A program made the position numbers and the translations under genes. From a virus, in IMG/VR virus record IMGVR_UViG_3300031576_000037, positions 1-64,000 of that record: a stretch of DNA of 64,000 bases. One strand, written 5' to 3'. Position 1 is the first letter of the stretch, and each line of letters starts with the position of its first letter. Under the pieces are notes generated by a model that was not told the origin of the DNA, made no database searches, and worked only from the letters and a program-made list of their open reading frames with translations. This document shows, one piece after another, positions 52,707 to 59,768 of the stretch.

Positions 52707-52943
52707 ATAACCAAGAGCAAGCAAGTAAGATTCTTACAACTACAAAGAGAGGTCGCCAGCGGCAAGCAAGATATTGACCTGGCGGATTTCGCGCGACGTT
52801 TTGCCGCGCGCGTCAAGGATGCACCGGTGACCATCAGTTTTGATCCCGAAAACTGGACTTGGGATGACGTCGGACACTACTTAGGGTACGGCGTGCTAAG
52901 CGTCGCAGATATTCGCTCAATGATCCACGGCGGACTCAACTAG
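52707..52943 (+). CDS. Small protein after leader element A, AUA start
   Basis: 78 residues if read from ATA 52707, which sits exactly where copy B has the ATG of its gene. The peptide (DLADFARRFAARVKDAP, then SFDPENWTWDDVGHYLG) looks like real coding sequence. Either AUA is used, or the gene lost its start by a G-to-A change. The open frame also extends upstream through the leader (GGKREGAGRKE), but without a standard start codon. Confidence 0.5.
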   Translation: MTKSKQVRFLQLQREVASGKQDIDLADFARRFAARVKDAPVTISFDPENWTWDDVGHYLGYGVLSVADIRSMIHGGLN

Positions 52944-52996
52944 CCGACATCGCACACTGAAGAGCCTGCCCGATGGCAAATCCTTTTCAGCCTAAT

Positions 52997-53488
52997 TCAC
53001 CCCGCGCCCGCCGGCGCAGCCAGCAACAGCGGCGCGCACTCCGGGTCAACCTCGCAGAGCGCCGCAATCGCCTGCTTGCGGTCGCCATTGAAGAGCGGCA
53101 GCCAGTTAGCCAGATAGCCCTCGGCCTCCTCGCGGGTGACGCGGTGGCGGTATTCGGCGATTTCGGTAGGCTCGTCATTGTAGAGCAGGAATTTATCGGC
53201 ACAGATGCCAAGCAGCGTCACGCCCTTGTCGTCGAGCGTCGCGCCGTCGGCGAGGTCGCGGTAGCGTTTCAGCAGGCGGTCAACGAGGTCGCCGAAGCCT
53301 TGGGCAATCTCGTGCTTTTTAATACGTGCCAATTGCACTGCCTGCGGATTACCCAAGGCGCGCGACACCACGGGACGAGATACGCCAAACGCTTTAGCCA
53401 CAGCTAATTGCGTACCAAGTTCGGGCAACGCCGCAACCATTTCGGCTTTAGCCTCAATTGAAATATTAGTTTTACCTGCGCGGCTCAC
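52997..53488 (-). CDS. HTH protein, small-terminase-like
   Basis: 163 residues. An N-terminal HTH (TQLAVAKAFGVSRPVVSRAL) and a helical centre with LLGICADKFLLYNDEPTEI resemble small phage DNA-binding proteins often annotated as small terminase-like. The C-terminus is Ala/Pro-rich. It competes with the gene at 50998 for the TerS role; this one is in the accessory region, so a regulatory role is more likely. Confidence 0.6.
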   Translation of the reverse strand: MSRAGKTNISIEAKAEMVAALPELGTQLAVAKAFGVSRPVVSRALGNPQAVQLARIKKHEIAQGFGDLVDRLLKRYRDLADGATLDDKGVTLLGICADKFLLYNDEPTEIAEYRHRVTREEAEGYLANWLPLFNGDRKQAIAALCEVDPECAPLLLAAPAGAG

Positions 53489-53649
53489 ATTAAAACCTGT
53501 AAGTAATTAATCCTAGAGCAGCGCGCTGCAATCCTACGTAATGCCCGACGCTCCATTGCCTGAGCGTTTCGCACTCTATTCCCAGCGCGCGCGGGACGGC
53601 CTGCCAATCCTCAGCGCGATGACGCCGAGTAATTCCCTCTCCCGTCCGC

Positions 53650-54120
53650 TCAAATCTCTATCTCAGCGCTGATAATCCCGTCCGTCCGCTCGCCCTCGCC
53701 CATCCGGTTCAGGCAATGGTCGCAGCCGGCATAGCCAGCCGCAAGCGCCGCATCCACGCTGGTAAATGGAACTGGCTCGGCGATTTCCGCGACCTGGCAA
53801 TCTCCGGACGCGAAAGCGCGAACATGGAACTCTCCGCTCTGCGCGTTGGCCACGACCGGCGCGAGAGCGATGGGCTGACCGCCACGTGATTTTTCGGGCT
53901 TCTGTTTCCGTTTGCGGTGGGGTTTCGGCATAAGCTCTGTCGTAATTTGCTCGAATGAGTCCGCCAGGTCGCCGGCCTCAATCACGTCACGGAGATATTC
54001 GACCACCAGGGCGCAGGCGCGCTCGATGCGGTCGGCGGCTGGGCATTGGGTATCATCGGCCAGGGCGCGCAGATCACTGCGGATTTTGGTAGCGCGGGTG
54101 GCGGAGTCAGCGAAGGTCAT
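53650..54120 (-). CDS. Protein with Ada-like zinc-binding C-terminus
   Basis: 156 residues. N-terminal helices (IERACALVVEYLRDVIEAG), a basic Lys/Arg linker (PHRKRKQKPEK), then GDCQVAE, VDAALAAGYAGCDHC. The last part matches the small Ada-metal-binding-like fold with Cys in DCQ and CDHC. Likely a DNA- or peptide-binding accessory protein. Divergent from the gene at 54270. Confidence 0.6.
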   Translation of the reverse strand: MTFADSATRATKIRSDLRALADDTQCPAADRIERACALVVEYLRDVIEAGDLADSFEQITTELMPKPHRKRKQKPEKSRGGQPIALAPVVANAQSGEFHVRAFASGDCQVAEIAEPVPFTSVDAALAAGYAGCDHCLNRMGEGERTDGIISAEIEI

Positions 54121-54179
54121 TGATCAACTCAGATGGCGGGCACTAGGAACGAAAATCCCGACTGGCGATTGAAAAATCA

Positions 54180-54245
54180 GGCCCGCGTCAACGTGAAACC
54201 GGTAAATCGTGGCTGACCACGTGGGGAGTAAGACCGGCGCGGGCC
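54180..54245 (+). ncRNA. Structured leader before 54270
   Basis: Outer stem GGCCCGCG/CGCGGGCC (8 bp) enclosing an inner hairpin CGTGG-CTGA-CCACG. It lies about 25 bases before the ATG at 54270 and shares the GCCCGCG/CGCGGGC motif with hairpins at 57379-57396 and 57769-57785. Confidence 0.45.
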
Positions 54246-54269
54246 ATCACAACCTAACCGAGAGGAAAT

Positions 54270-54518
54270 ATGACACACAAGCAAAAACAACAAGAAGCGC
54301 GCAAGCAGATCAGGGAGTTACTGAACAACGCGCTGCCGACGTTGGATGCCAAGCCGCAACAAGCAATCTATAGCGGCGCAGTGCCTGACGAATATTTCGC
54401 GGCAGGCAATTACTTGCTCGCAAAGGCTATCGTTGATAGCTGGTGCTGTGATCGCAACTATGTGGGCCTGAACTCGCGCACTAACAGAGAATTTGCCAAT
54501 ATCCACCTTCACGGTTAG
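54270..54518 (+). CDS. Small phage protein
   Basis: 82 residues, ATG with GAGAGGAAAT upstream. Contains ARKQIRELLNNALPTLDAKP and AAGNYLLAKAIVDSWCCDRN. No family recognised. Precedes the ArdC-like gene by 11 bases. Confidence 0.5.
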   Translation: MTHKQKQQEARKQIRELLNNALPTLDAKPQQAIYSGAVPDEYFAAGNYLLAKAIVDSWCCDRNYVGLNSRTNREFANIHLHG

Positions 54519-54529
54519 CGGAGAAAACG

Positions 54530-54949
54530 ATGCGCAAGAAATACAATCCAACCGACGAACAGAAAGCCAAAGCCCAGGCACGCCGCGAGGATTTTCGGAA
54601 ACTTGCCAGGCTGGTTTCCGAGATGACCGACGAGCAGCGATTGGCGATGCTTTCCAGCATCGGCGCAGTTCCAACCTGCGCGGGCCGGGCGTTGTCGCCT
54701 TTCAATTCCTGCCTCTTGCTTCATCAACTCCCTGCCGCATCGCTGGTCGGCGGATTCAATCAATGGAACAAGGTCGGTCGCAGCGTGCGTAAGGGCGAGC
54801 ACGGACTGATGATCTGGATTCCCTGCGCGCAAAAAGTGCAGCAGGAAACGCCGGTCGCCGGCGATCTAACCGAGGACAAACTGCGCTTCGTCCTGGGAAC
54901 GGTATTCGACGTTTCCCAGACCGACGAAATTGCCAGTCACCCCCAATAA
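54530..54949 (+). CDS. ArdC-N-terminal-domain-like antirestriction protein
   Basis: 139 residues. The centre has the hallmarks of the ArdC N-terminal domain: LVGGFNQWNKVGRSVRKGEH, then MIWIPC and FVLGTVFDVSQT. In full-length ArdC this ssDNA-binding domain precedes a metallopeptidase that protects incoming DNA from host restriction; here the protease part is absent. A stand-alone domain would still fit DNA protection or regulation. Converges with the minus-strand gene at 54937, overlapping by 13 bases. Confidence 0.72.
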   Translation: MRKKYNPTDEQKAKAQARREDFRKLARLVSEMTDEQRLAMLSSIGAVPTCAGRALSPFNSCLLLHQLPAASLVGGFNQWNKVGRSVRKGEHGLMIWIPCAQKVQQETPVAGDLTEDKLRFVLGTVFDVSQTDEIASHPQ

Positions 54950-55257
54950 ACCCCACCTGCCGTAGTCACCGGCACGATGTACTCCGCCGCTTTCGGCTCG
55001 ATCACTACCACCACGCCGCCTTCGGTTTCATCTTCATAGCGGATGCGCTGAAGAGATTTATCAATCTGAAACCGATACGTCACGACCGGATTCAGCAGCG
55101 TCGGCTCAGACTCTGCCTGATCGTCGCCCGGCATTTCCGCCTGCACGCGCGCCAGCACAGCGCCGAAATTCGGCACGGCTGATTCGGCCTGCTCCGCCAT
55201 CTGCCGCTCGACCTCAGCCGGGACTATCGTATCCTGGCCGCAGTTAATTATTTCCAT
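54937..55257 (-). CDS. Small beta-rich phage protein
   Basis: 106 residues, with VTYRFQIDKSLQRIRYEDE and a long hydrophobic strand GGVVVVIEPKAAEYIVPV. No recognised domain. End of the minus-strand set with two tiny membrane proteins. Confidence 0.5.
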   Translation of the reverse strand: MEIINCGQDTIVPAEVERQMAEQAESAVPNFGAVLARVQAEMPGDDQAESEPTLLNPVVTYRFQIDKSLQRIRYEDETEGGVVVVIEPKAAEYIVPVTTAGGVYWG

Positions 55258-55272
55258 TTCGATTTCGATTTC

Positions 55273-55374
55273 TCAGAGCCGCCTGATCCGCACCCTGCCC
55301 GCGTCGTAACCGACCAAGTAGCCGAGCACCAAGCCGAAGGCGAGGGCAGCGACTGCGGCGAGCAAGCAGACCAT
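55273..55374 (-). CDS. Tiny membrane protein
   Basis: 33 residues: one hydrophobic helix (MVCLLAAVAALAFGLVLGYL), then VGYDAGRVRIRRL, which would place the basic end in the cytoplasm. Its ATG shares a base with the upstream stop (TGATG). Too short for homology by eye. Confidence 0.5.
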   Translation of the reverse strand: MVCLLAAVAALAFGLVLGYLVGYDAGRVRIRRL

Positions 55375-55460
55375 CACGAGTCCATCACGAGGCAGACAAT
55401 CACCGCCCACAGCAGCAATCCGAGCACAATGAGGAAGCCGATCAATAATGCCGTAGCCAT
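55374..55460 (-). CDS. Tiny membrane protein
   Basis: 28 residues, one hydrophobic helix (MATALLIGFLIVLGLLLWAV). Starts one base after the upstream gene's stop and overlaps the next start, an arrangement of coupled small membrane proteins, as in lysis or superinfection-exclusion cassettes. Confidence 0.5.
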   Translation of the reverse strand: MATALLIGFLIVLGLLLWAVIVCLVMDS

Positions 55461-55461
55461 T

Positions 55462-55797
55462 TCACACCGCCAGTCCCGGCAGACAATACTGCGCCGCGAC
55501 CTCGCGCGGAATCTGGTCGCGGGCGAGGCAGCGCGGATCGTAGATCGCCGCACGATCGACCAGCCGCCAGGACGATGGAATGGAGACCTCGATCTGCGTC
55601 AGGGTGTCGCGCAGCCGCAGATAGCCGTTTTCCAGCCAGCCGTCAACGCCGTCCCGCAATCGCGCCACACGCTCACCCGCCGAACTCACGACGAATAGCC
55701 CGCGCCGCACGTAGTCCCACCACCAAACGGCGGGGATGCGGTGACGACCGCCGGGGAGCTTGATCGAGTAATGTTTGGATTTTGAGCGGCGGGCCAT
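55462..55797 (-). CDS. Basic phage protein
   Basis: 111 residues from ATG 55797; an earlier start at 55815 is less likely. N-terminus MARRSKSKHYSIKLPGG, then RIPAVWWWDYVRRGLFVV and IPSSWRLVDRAAI. Function unknown. First gene downstream of the divergent minus-strand promoter. Confidence 0.5.
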   Translation of the reverse strand: MARRSKSKHYSIKLPGGRHRIPAVWWWDYVRRGLFVVSSAGERVARLRDGVDGWLENGYLRLRDTLTQIEVSIPSSWRLVDRAAIYDPRCLARDQIPREVAAQYCLPGLAV

Positions 55798-55915
55798 AGG
55801 AAGCGACGCGGGCACACCTCGACCGAGATATGCGCGTCAGGGCTACGACCGTGCGGACGGGAGCGCCTGAGTGATTCTTATTGGGATTGGGATTTAGACT
55901 TCAGCGGGCGCAATC

Positions 55916-55943
55916 ATTATAGCGGATACGGTAAGGAGCGCAA
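55916..55943 (-). promoter_or_regulatory. Sigma70-type promoter (minus)
   Basis: TTGCGC, 16 bases, TATAAT on the minus strand, about 120 bases before the ATG at 55797. Confidence 0.6.
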
Positions 55944-56012
55944 GCGGAAATTGACGGGCGGGCGAATTATCGGACGGGGGATATTTTTTTTTCAGTGTGT
56001 CCTTATTATTCC

Positions 56013-56041
56013 TTGACAGCCGTGTCTCTATTGTTTATACT
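56013..56041 (+). promoter_or_regulatory. Strong sigma70 promoter
   Basis: TTGACA, 17 bases, TATACT: a perfect -35 and near-perfect -10. The early transcribed bases CTGTCAGTTG resemble those after the promoter at 52294-52322. Drives the cluster beginning at 56128. Confidence 0.9.
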
Positions 56042-56127
56042 GCGTCTGTCAGTTGATGGGCAATTGACGGCGCGGCGACGGGCGGCATTGGGCAACCGAA
56101 GGACAATAAGAAAAAGGAAATCCATCC

Positions 56128-56379
56128 ATGGCACAGAGCAGATTAAAATCAACTACCAGCATGAGCAACACCGGATACCACCAGAACGGAAAACCTAACT
56201 GGTGGGCGCGCATCGGACAGGGCGACGATGCGGAATTCCTGCAAATCCCGTGGGCGCGCGGCGATCAGGCGCTTGATTGCATCGTCAATGTTCCGCCTGA
56301 CACCACCGTCTACATTGGCGCGGGCAAGGGCTCGCGCAAGACTGTCCGCCAAACAGTGACCACTACATCCATCGAGTAA
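56128..56379 (+). CDS. Small phage protein
   Basis: 83 residues, start ATG with AAGGAAA. Contains WWARIGQGDDAEFLQIPW and a Thr/Ser-rich C-terminus. Unknown function, but strongly expressed judging by the promoter. Confidence 0.6.
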   Translation: MAQSRLKSTTSMSNTGYHQNGKPNWWARIGQGDDAEFLQIPWARGDQALDCIVNVPPDTTVYIGAGKGSRKTVRQTVTTTSIE

Positions 56380-56478
56380 CGCTTATCGTCCGCCTGTGGC
56401 TCCTGCGGCTCAATGCCGGGCGCTCGATAGCGCATTCCACGGGCGGGCGCAAAGACGGCGACACGAAAAAGGAGAAAC

Positions 56479-56889
56479 ATGGATTTCAGCATTTACACGA
56501 CAGACACAATGACCGTCCTCAACGGCGGCGATATCGCCAGAGGTGAGTGGTCAGAATTCGATGAGGCGTCCTCATATGAACGGCGCAAGCCGGCATCCTA
56601 CGCCGTTCGGGAGGCGATTGACGCGGCAATCAAGATTGCCTACGCGCTCGCCTGCGAGCAAGGCGTGCAGGTCATACCTTACAGCGGCGCCAACCCGAAG
56701 ATTCGGGACGATGGCAGGATCGCCGCAGCCGTCGCCAATATCCGCGAGGCGATGGAGGCGCGGCGGCAGAAGCTGGCGGGGCAAGCGCCGGCTCCGCAAT
56801 ACGCCTGCGCTGGCGCTCGTGATGGCTGCCGTGCGCGCGTCGTCTATCAAGGCGATTACTGCGCCCGCTGCCAACATGACGAGGATTAA
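56479..56889 (+). CDS. Phage protein with C-terminal zinc-finger motif
   Basis: 136 residues, AAAAAGGAG before the ATG. Acidic N-terminus, central helix (VREAIDAAIKIAYALACEQG) and C-terminal C-x6-C...C-x2-C (CAGARDGC, CARCQ) zinc-binding pattern. Possibly a regulator or RNA/DNA-binding accessory. Confidence 0.6.
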   Translation: MDFSIYTTDTMTVLNGGDIARGEWSEFDEASSYERRKPASYAVREAIDAAIKIAYALACEQGVQVIPYSGANPKIRDDGRIAAAVANIREAMEARRQKLAGQAPAPQYACAGARDGCRARVVYQGDYCARCQHDED

Positions 56890-56893
56890 GTAG

Positions 56894-57433
56894 ATGTTTA
56901 AACCCATTATCGCCGCCCGCGTCAACCACGCCGAACTCAAGGCGGCGACGCGGACGGCTCACTCCATCACCGCCGACTCCGATCACCGTGCGCAGGCACA
57001 AGCGATCGTTGACCGGCTGAGACTCCATCAGCCGGAGACGGTTTCACAGTTAATCCGCGTCATCTGCGGACTGCCTCCCGCCCCAGTCGCCGCCCAGTCG
57101 CTGGCCGACGGCGACGAGGCGCGGATAACGCGTATTTACGCGAAGGTGAGCGAGGCGGAAAGGGTGATAGTCAGTCGCTTCCTGGTGGACTATGCACGCG
57201 CGCGGAAGCTATCCGCGCGAATCGAAGCGCGGCTGCGACGCCTAGCGAGTTGGATCGAGGCACACAAAGAGCAGCGCGCGTCAAGGTCCCGCTCGCTACC
57301 TGCGCAGCTTGTCCGCGCGGTGATCGGGCTTGAGCCGTCGGGCGTGGGCGCGCCGACGGGCAACCAAAATGCAGCAAGGCCCGCGCAGAAGCGGGCAAGG
57401 AGAAAAAATGCCACGAATCAAGGTAAAAATTGA
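56894..57433 (+). CDS. Basic helical phage protein
   Basis: 179 residues. Helical, Ala/Arg-rich, C-terminus very basic (QKRARRKNATNQGKN). ARRKNATNQ-like tails occur in nucleic-acid-binding phage proteins. Overlaps the next gene's ATG by 26 bases in another frame. Confidence 0.55.
   Translation: MFKPIIAARVNHAELKAATRTAHSITADSDHRAQAQAIVDRLRLHQPETVSQLIRVICGLPPAPVAAQSLADGDEARITRIYAKVSEAERVIVSRFLVDYARARKLSARIEARLRRLASWIEAHKEQRASRSRSLPAQLVRAVIGLEPSGVGAPTGNQNAARPAQKRARRKNATNQGKN
57379..57396 (+). other. RBS-proximal hairpin
   Basis: GCCCGC/GCGGGC stem with a 6-base loop, followed by AAGGAGAAAAA and the ATG at 57408. Closely resembles 57769-57785. Confidence 0.6.
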
Positions 57434-57677
57434 ATGGGGCAGCGAGCGGCAGGCGCGCATCGCTGCCAACATGTTCTCGGCGCAGCGAGATGGCTGCGTC
57501 ACAACTTACGTGGAGCCGGATTCGCCGGCCCTGAGGCAGGCCCTCGCCAATCTGGCGGAGGGCAGTGACGCGCTGAGCGTCATCATCACGCCAACGACGG
57601 ACAGCGTGACGCCTCACACGCCCGCGTCGTTTTTCTCTGCCGTCGAGGCGGAGCGCAGCCGCGAGATCGAAGACTAA
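57408..57677 (+). CDS. Small phage protein
   Basis: 89 residues, ATG 57408. MPRIKVKIEWGSERQARIAA, then alternating hydrophobic strand LSVIITPTTDS. No family recognised. Confidence 0.55.
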   Translation: MPRIKVKIEWGSERQARIAANMFSAQRDGCVTTYVEPDSPALRQALANLAEGSDALSVIITPTTDSVTPHTPASFFSAVEAERSREIED

Positions 57678-57768
57678 TATGCCTAAAATCTCACTCCACT
57701 GGCCGAGAGCGCGCTGAAGAGGCAGGCCGGACGCGCCGCCCGTGGGCGCAAACTTTAACGCAGCTAAG

Positions 57769-57785
57769 GCCCGCGCTGGGCGGGC
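57769..57785 (+). other. RBS-proximal hairpin
   Basis: GCCCGC/GCGGGC stem with 5-base loop, followed by AAGAGGA and the ATG at 57799. Shares the flanks AAGGCCCGCGC and GCGGGCAAG with the hairpin at 57379. Confidence 0.6.
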
Positions 57786-57798
57786 AAGAGGACACATT

Positions 57799-58083
57799 AT
57801 GAGACGACTGCCATCACAGACGGCGGCCGCGGTTGAAACGGCCATATGGTATTTCAACCGATACGGCAACCTACGGCTCAACGAGCCGTGCGATTGCGGA
57901 GCGCAAGTCCGCCACAACAACGGCGGGAATTACCACGCCATCGTCCGCCTGGCCAAGGATGGTGGTCAGGTTTTCATGAGAAGAGAGGATTCCACTTGCG
58001 AGCTGTTGGCTCCCGCGAAATGGGAGCCGATCGGAGAGGATGAAGCACTCAACTATATCCGCGAGCACGCGGATTGGCTGTAG
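57799..58083 (+). CDS. Small phage protein
   Basis: 94 residues, ATG 57799. Contains AIWYFNRYGNLRLNEPCDCG with two Cys and WEPIGEDEALNYI. Function unknown. Confidence 0.55.
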   Translation: MRRLPSQTAAAVETAIWYFNRYGNLRLNEPCDCGAQVRHNNGGNYHAIVRLAKDGGQVFMRREDSTCELLAPAKWEPIGEDEALNYIREHADWL

Positions 58084-58140
58084 TGTTTAGTCTCTTTTTC
58101 ATCAGAGAACGTGCTGCCGGATGCGCGGCTCGCCGTAATT

Positions 58141-58250
58141 GAGCGGCGCTATCCGGGGCGGGAGCCTCAATCAAAACTGCAATCTATTGCGCCCTCGGCT
58201 TCGAGCCGCCAGATCCCGGCGGGAAGCGGGAGGGCGCAGGGAGAAAAGAA
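58141..58250 (+). repeat. Leader repeat, copy B
   Basis: Repeat of 52602-52706 with a short GGCG-type insertion near its start. It ends directly at the ATG of the FGE-like gene and carries hairpin element B. Confidence 0.85.
58189..58237 (+). ncRNA. Structured leader element B (conserved hairpin)
   Basis: The same three nested stems as element A, with bulge GAG (GAA in A) and loop AGATCCC (GGAGCAC in A). The ribosome site AGGGAGAAAAG follows directly and the ATG lies 14 bases after the hairpin. Confidence 0.65.
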
Positions 58251-58988
58251 ATGGACGAGCAAGAGATTGACATGGGTAGCCTGGTCGGGCTAAAGATGAT
58301 CTACATCCCCGGCGGCGAATTCACGATGGGATCGAACGCCAGGGAGGATTCTGGTGCCTATGGCTATGCCTATGCGTATGGCGCCGACGACGCCGACGAC
58401 GACGCCTACGCAATACCAGCGCATCGGGTGGAGATCTCGCCGTTCTGTATTAGTGAGTGCCCGATTACGCAAGCGCAGTATAGCACTATGATCGGAGAGA
58501 ATCCCTCGTATTTCCAAGGCAGCAATCTCCCTGTCGAAGAAGTCCCGTGGGACAAGGCGGCTGAATTCTGCCGCCAACTCTCACAGTTGGAGGGCAGGGA
58601 CTACCGGCTGCCCACTGAAGACGAGTGGGAATGTGCATGCCGGGCCGGTTCGGACGGCTCGTACTGCTTCGGGGATGATCCGGCGCAACTCGGCGAATAC
58701 GCCTGGTACGCCGACAACTCCGGCGACGAGACGCATCCGGTCGGGCAACTGAAGCCGAACGCCTGGGGCTTGTACGATATGCACGGCAACGTTTGGGAAT
58801 GGTGCCAGGACCTGTATGTCCCCGCAGGATCAAGGGACGGCAAGTGTCGCGTCCTGCGGGGAGGTGCCTGGTTCAGCGATCATCTCAGTACACGCGCCGC
58901 CTCCCGCTACGTTGTCAATTCGCTCGCCCGATTCGACTTTAGTTTCGGGTTCAGGGTGGTGAGTGATTTCAGGCTCCGATTATTTTGA
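58251..58988 (+). CDS. Formylglycine-generating-enzyme-fold protein, putative DGR target
   Basis: 245 residues. Classic SUMF1/FGE segments: IPGGEFTMGSN, EVPWDKAAEFCRQL, YRLPTEDEWECACRAG, MHGNVWEWCQDLY and CRVLRGGAWF...FGFRVV. A low-complexity GYAYAYGADDADDDAY loop replaces part of the N-terminus. In diversity-generating retroelements this C-type-lectin-like fold is a common receptor-binding target; its variable residues lie between GGxW and GFRV, as here. Enzymatic FGE cysteines cannot be confirmed by eye. No neighbouring reverse transcriptase. Confidence 0.85.
   Translation: MDEQEIDMGSLVGLKMIYIPGGEFTMGSNAREDSGAYGYAYAYGADDADDDAYAIPAHRVEISPFCISECPITQAQYSTMIGENPSYFQGSNLPVEEVPWDKAAEFCRQLSQLEGRDYRLPTEDEWECACRAGSDGSYCFGDDPAQLGEYAWYADNSGDETHPVGQLKPNAWGLYDMHGNVWEWCQDLYVPAGSRDGKCRVLRGGAWFSDHLSTRAASRYVVNSLARFDFSFGFRVVSDFRLRLF
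58872..58946 (+). other. Putative DGR variable region
   Basis: From the codon after GGAW to that before GFR, almost every position where FGE-type template repeats carry Asn has an NNC or NNT codon here: TTC AGC GAT CAT, AGT, TCC, TAC GTT GTC AAT, GCC, TTC GAC TTT AGT TTC. Codons made by adenine mutagenesis of AAC/AAT keep the final C or T, so this fits. A template repeat is needed for proof and was not found in the window. Confidence 0.5.
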
Positions 58989-59086
58989 CGCTGCCCACGG
59001 GGGAAGCGCGTGGCTGAGGTCGCGCAAAGACCAACCATCAACCACAAATCGGCTTGGGATCGGGTGCAACTTGAGGACTAAAAATC

Positions 59087-59218
59087 GTGCGCGCCCATGA
59101 CAACGAATGGATCGCGGCTCTCTCGCGGCACTTCCCCCGACTCAGCGAACGGGAAGGCAGCATGCCGCGCGCCGAGGTGCCGCAGCGGATGGTGGCGTTG
59201 GCGGCGGGACAGGAATAA
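59087..59218 (+). CDS. 43-residue phage protein
   Basis: GTG start with GAGGA at good distance; HDNEWIAALSRHFPRLSEREG is helix-like. Function unknown. Confidence 0.45.
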   Translation: MRAHDNEWIAALSRHFPRLSEREGSMPRAEVPQRMVALAAGQE

Positions 59219-59275
59219 TTTCCACTCTCAGCCGGAAAAGTCTTGACGCCCCGCCCCGCTCTCCCAAAAGGCTCG

Positions 59276-59521
59276 ATGATCCGCCCTTCTCCGCCCTTCT
59301 CCGCGCTCGACCTGAGCGAGACTGAAACTACCCTGACCGATGATGCCCTGCCCGCCAAGCCGCCACGCAGCCAGCGCTGGCTCGAGCCGCGACACCGGGG
59401 CAGACCGGCTGTCCAGCGGCCCTGCTACCGCGAGTCGCTGAATGCTTATGTGTTCAATCCCATTATGGTTTTGTACCGGCTGAAAGCGCCGACCGAGCGC
59501 GAAAGGTCGCCCGCCGATTGA
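59276..59521 (+). CDS. Small Pro/Arg-rich phage protein
   Basis: 81 residues from ATG 59276 (a TTG at 59243 is possible). N-terminus disordered; conserved-looking end RPCYRESLNAYVFNPIMVLY. Unknown function. Confidence 0.45.
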   Translation: MIRPSPPFSALDLSETETTLTDDALPAKPPRSQRWLEPRHRGRPAVQRPCYRESLNAYVFNPIMVLYRLKAPTERERSPAD

Positions 59522-59564
59522 CGCCACGCCGGAGCAGGCGCATAATCCCGCCCGCCAGCGGCGT

Positions 59565-59768
59565 TTGTTGTCACCCGGCGCGTCAGGTGAGGCGCTGGTC
59601 GCCGCTGAGCTTGAAAATAAAAGTGCCCTGCCGGTTAATCGTGCGACCAACCGGCAAGGCGTGCCTCAACAACGTCAGGGGTTGCGAGGCGACCGCAATT
59701 TACAACAGCTATTCGTGAATTGTCACGCCTGCCCAACTCCCTCGCTAAAAACAAGGATGGGAGTATGA
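59565..59768 (+). CDS. Doubtful small ORF
   Basis: 67 residues from TTG 59565, overlapping the start of the membrane protein by 4 bases. Contains SGEALVAAELENKSALPV and a C-x2-C pair (CHAC). Composition is plausible but I cannot confirm it is a gene. Confidence 0.3.
   Translation: MLSPGASGEALVAAELENKSALPVNRATNRQGVPQQRQGLRGDRNLQQLFVNCHACPTPSLKTRMGV

Larger units (their letters stand above)
55798..56127. other. Divergent intergenic region
   Basis: 330 bases without a gene. Holds the minus-strand promoter at 55916-55943 and the plus-strand promoter at 56013-56041, separated by an A/T-rich stretch with a nine-T run (55982-55992). No other feature seen. Confidence 0.7.

Noticed and set aside
52589-52777. 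62-residue ORF over the leader repeat
   Set aside because: In a different frame from the conserved peptide and covers the RNA hairpin.
53489-53649. 22-codon minus ORF in the gap
   Set aside because: Too short and without a ribosome site; the gap seems empty.
58989-59086. DGR template repeat or initiation hairpin after the variable region
   Set aside because: Only a 5-bp imperfect inverted repeat (CCACG/CGTGG) and no adenine-rich copy of the variable region.
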